Shown here one piece after another: positions 63,133 through 64,000 of a stretch of 64,000 nt of DNA. Location: NCBI GenBank assembly GCA_012845835.1, contig JABAKD010000005.1, positions 4,579,155-4,643,154 of the forward strand. Reading direction: 5' to 3'. The notes under the pieces are model-generated. The model searched no databases. It was given only the letters and a program-made list of their open reading frames with translations, and had not been told where the DNA came from. Numbering within the stretch: the first letter of the stretch is position 1; every line of letters starts with the position of its first letter. This stretch comes from Undaria pinnatifida (Eukaryota > Sar > Phaeophyceae > Laminariales > Alariaceae). Made by a program: the position numbers and the translations under genes.

Positions 63133-63405
63133 AATATATAATGCGCGTGCTACGATAGAGGTGACACGTTTCGCCTGAAAATGTTTCTGAATGACGGAAC
63201 TCCTTAATTTAACCCAAAATCGTCGAAAATTAAACATTTTTTCGCAGGATTCTCGTTGTGTACCTAGGCCATGGGATTCATGATACGGCATGATAGCAGT
63301 TTTTTTTTCTCCAAATAAATCAGTTTTTGGGAGAAGAAGTCTTAAGCTCCGAAAGTGAGGGACCCGCGAAGTCAAGTGGTGCACCTTTATCGTAGCACGC
63401 GTCAT
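63133..63405 (+). mobile_element. RA element, well preserved
   Basis: Left end gcgcgtgctacgatagaggt, landmarks tttctgaatgacggaactcc, ccatgggattcatgatacgg and gtcttaagctccgaaagtga, right end ctttatcgtagcacgcgtc. Confidence 0.9.
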
Positions 63406-63599
63406 GAAAAACGGAAAATATATCCTCCGACCCTTGGACTACGGAGACGTTTTTCCTAAAGCCTTGTAGCAGCGTGGAAGAGCCGTATTCTACCCATGGG
63501 CCAGGACGACAAAAACAAATATGCAACAGTTTAGTCCTTGCGTTTGGCCAAGAATACAAATCGTGGCCGGCCCGTGGTAACGTTGCAAAACGAAAAGGA

Positions 63600-63985
63600 G
63601 GCGTGCTACTGTAGGGGGTGCGTAGGTTTTTATGCCGACTGGCGTCTGTATGCGCGGGGCTTCTCCACTGCTGTGCAAACTTACCGGATGTGTACCTTTG
63701 GGAATTGCAATCGCGGTTTCCAAATGTATCCGCTGTACACCTACTTTGAGTCGCGATCGCGTTTCCAAACATTTATTAGCTTTACACCTTATTTAAATCG
63801 CGATCGAATTTCTAAACGTATGGCAGCTGTAAACCTAGCCCATGGCATTGTCCGTCGACGCTAAGCGAGCAAGATTTGCCAACGAGGAGGGTTGAGTAAG
63901 GCATGGAACTTCTCTCAAGCGAGAAGATCGTGGTGAAAATGTGAGATGCACCTCCACGGTAACACCAAGCGTCTACAAACGGACA
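63600..63985 (+). mobile_element. Long RA variant with internal ~49-bp repeats
   Basis: Left end ggcgtgctactgtagggggt, right end atgcacctccacggtaacac. The centre has three units of gtttccaaa..tattagctttacacct and tcgcgatcgc, then the RA block ctagcccatggca. Its diverged counterpart is at 4221-4640. Confidence 0.7.
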
Positions 63986-64000
63986 AGCTACCTTCGACGG

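Larger units (their letters stand above)
58770..64000. repeat. Right copy of the ~5.2-kb segmental duplication
   Basis: Collinear with 1-5160 (anchors listed there). Insertions found only here include RA at 59240, 59541 and 63133, RA fragments at 61073-61278, RG at 61282 and RP at 62600. The homology reaches the last base, so the duplication continues beyond the window. Confidence 0.85.

Noticed and set aside
63700-63840. GCGATCGC octamers as a cyanobacterial HIP1 signature
   Set aside because: They occur only inside one tandem repeat; the surrounding exon/intron structure is eukaryotic.

Overview
What this is. The window is eukaryotic nuclear DNA. Long continuous reading frames are almost absent. 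The convincing coding pieces are short exons with GT/AG borders, separated by kilobases of non-coding sequence, and most of the DNA consists of interspersed repeats. Intron-rich genes, exons that each encode one protein repeat, intermediate GC, Gln/Pro-rich linkers, a TTAGGG-type interstitial telomere tract and a Ty1/copia remnant suit a stramenopile alga, most likely a brown alga. That assignment is inference (about 0.5); no rRNA, organelle or diagnostic housekeeping gene is present to fix it.

Genes. The main content is two tandem minus-strand copies of one multi-exon gene family. The left copy runs from about 9.2 kb down past position 1; the right copy runs from beyond 64 kb down to about 57.6 kb and possibly 51.5 kb. 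Both are built from an ankyrin-like module of 43 residues carried on exons of exactly 129 nt, phase 0 at both ends, most with an E|V or K|V junction at the donor (79-207, 5858-5986, 7516-7644, 58870-58998; variants of 117-128 nt at 57618, 8265 and 9118). One module in each copy has grown into a Gln/Pro-rich exon of 281 or 286 codons (1584-2426, 59975-60832). The first ~5.16 kb and the last ~5.2 kb of the window are collinear, so this is a segmental duplication about 58.8 kb apart. The left copy of the large exon has an in-frame stop. At 51.4-54.4 kb there is a cluster of membrane-segment exons and decayed duplicates on the same strand, possibly the 3' part of the right gene. Weaker ankyrin-like exons lie at 40-41 kb, a duplicated basic exon at 39.1-39.65 kb (plus strand) and a Gln/Pro-rich broken reading frame at 28.9-29.8 kb.

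Repeats. Four short inverted-repeat families, named here RA, RB, RP and RD, all carry an ACGRTAG core in their termini and account for about 45 insertions. RB has one clear 9-bp target duplication, which suggests Mutator-like mobilisation. A fifth family, RG, ends in a conserved ~300-bp segment and carries long same-strand G tracts. A TRIM-like element (2781-3954) encloses a 127-codon frame. A copia remnant (LTR, polypurine tract and reverse-transcriptase fragment at 15.1-16.5 kb) has a matching LTR at 29.8-30.2 kb. Between these LTRs lies a ~10-kb nest of duplicated repeats (18.6-28.6 kb) with tRNA-like heads, a CCAAT-bearing degenerate satellite and several minisatellites.

Layout. 0-9.9 kb left gene copy with insertions; 9.9-15 kb sparse, with small duplicated segments; 15-30 kb nested retroelement and repeats; 30-38 kb AT-rich repeats with tRNA-like fragments; 38-44 kb possible small exons and RA/RB/RP; 44-51 kb dense repeats; 51-54.5 kb membrane exons; 54.5-57.5 kb repeats and one plus-strand frame; 57.5-64 kb right gene copy.
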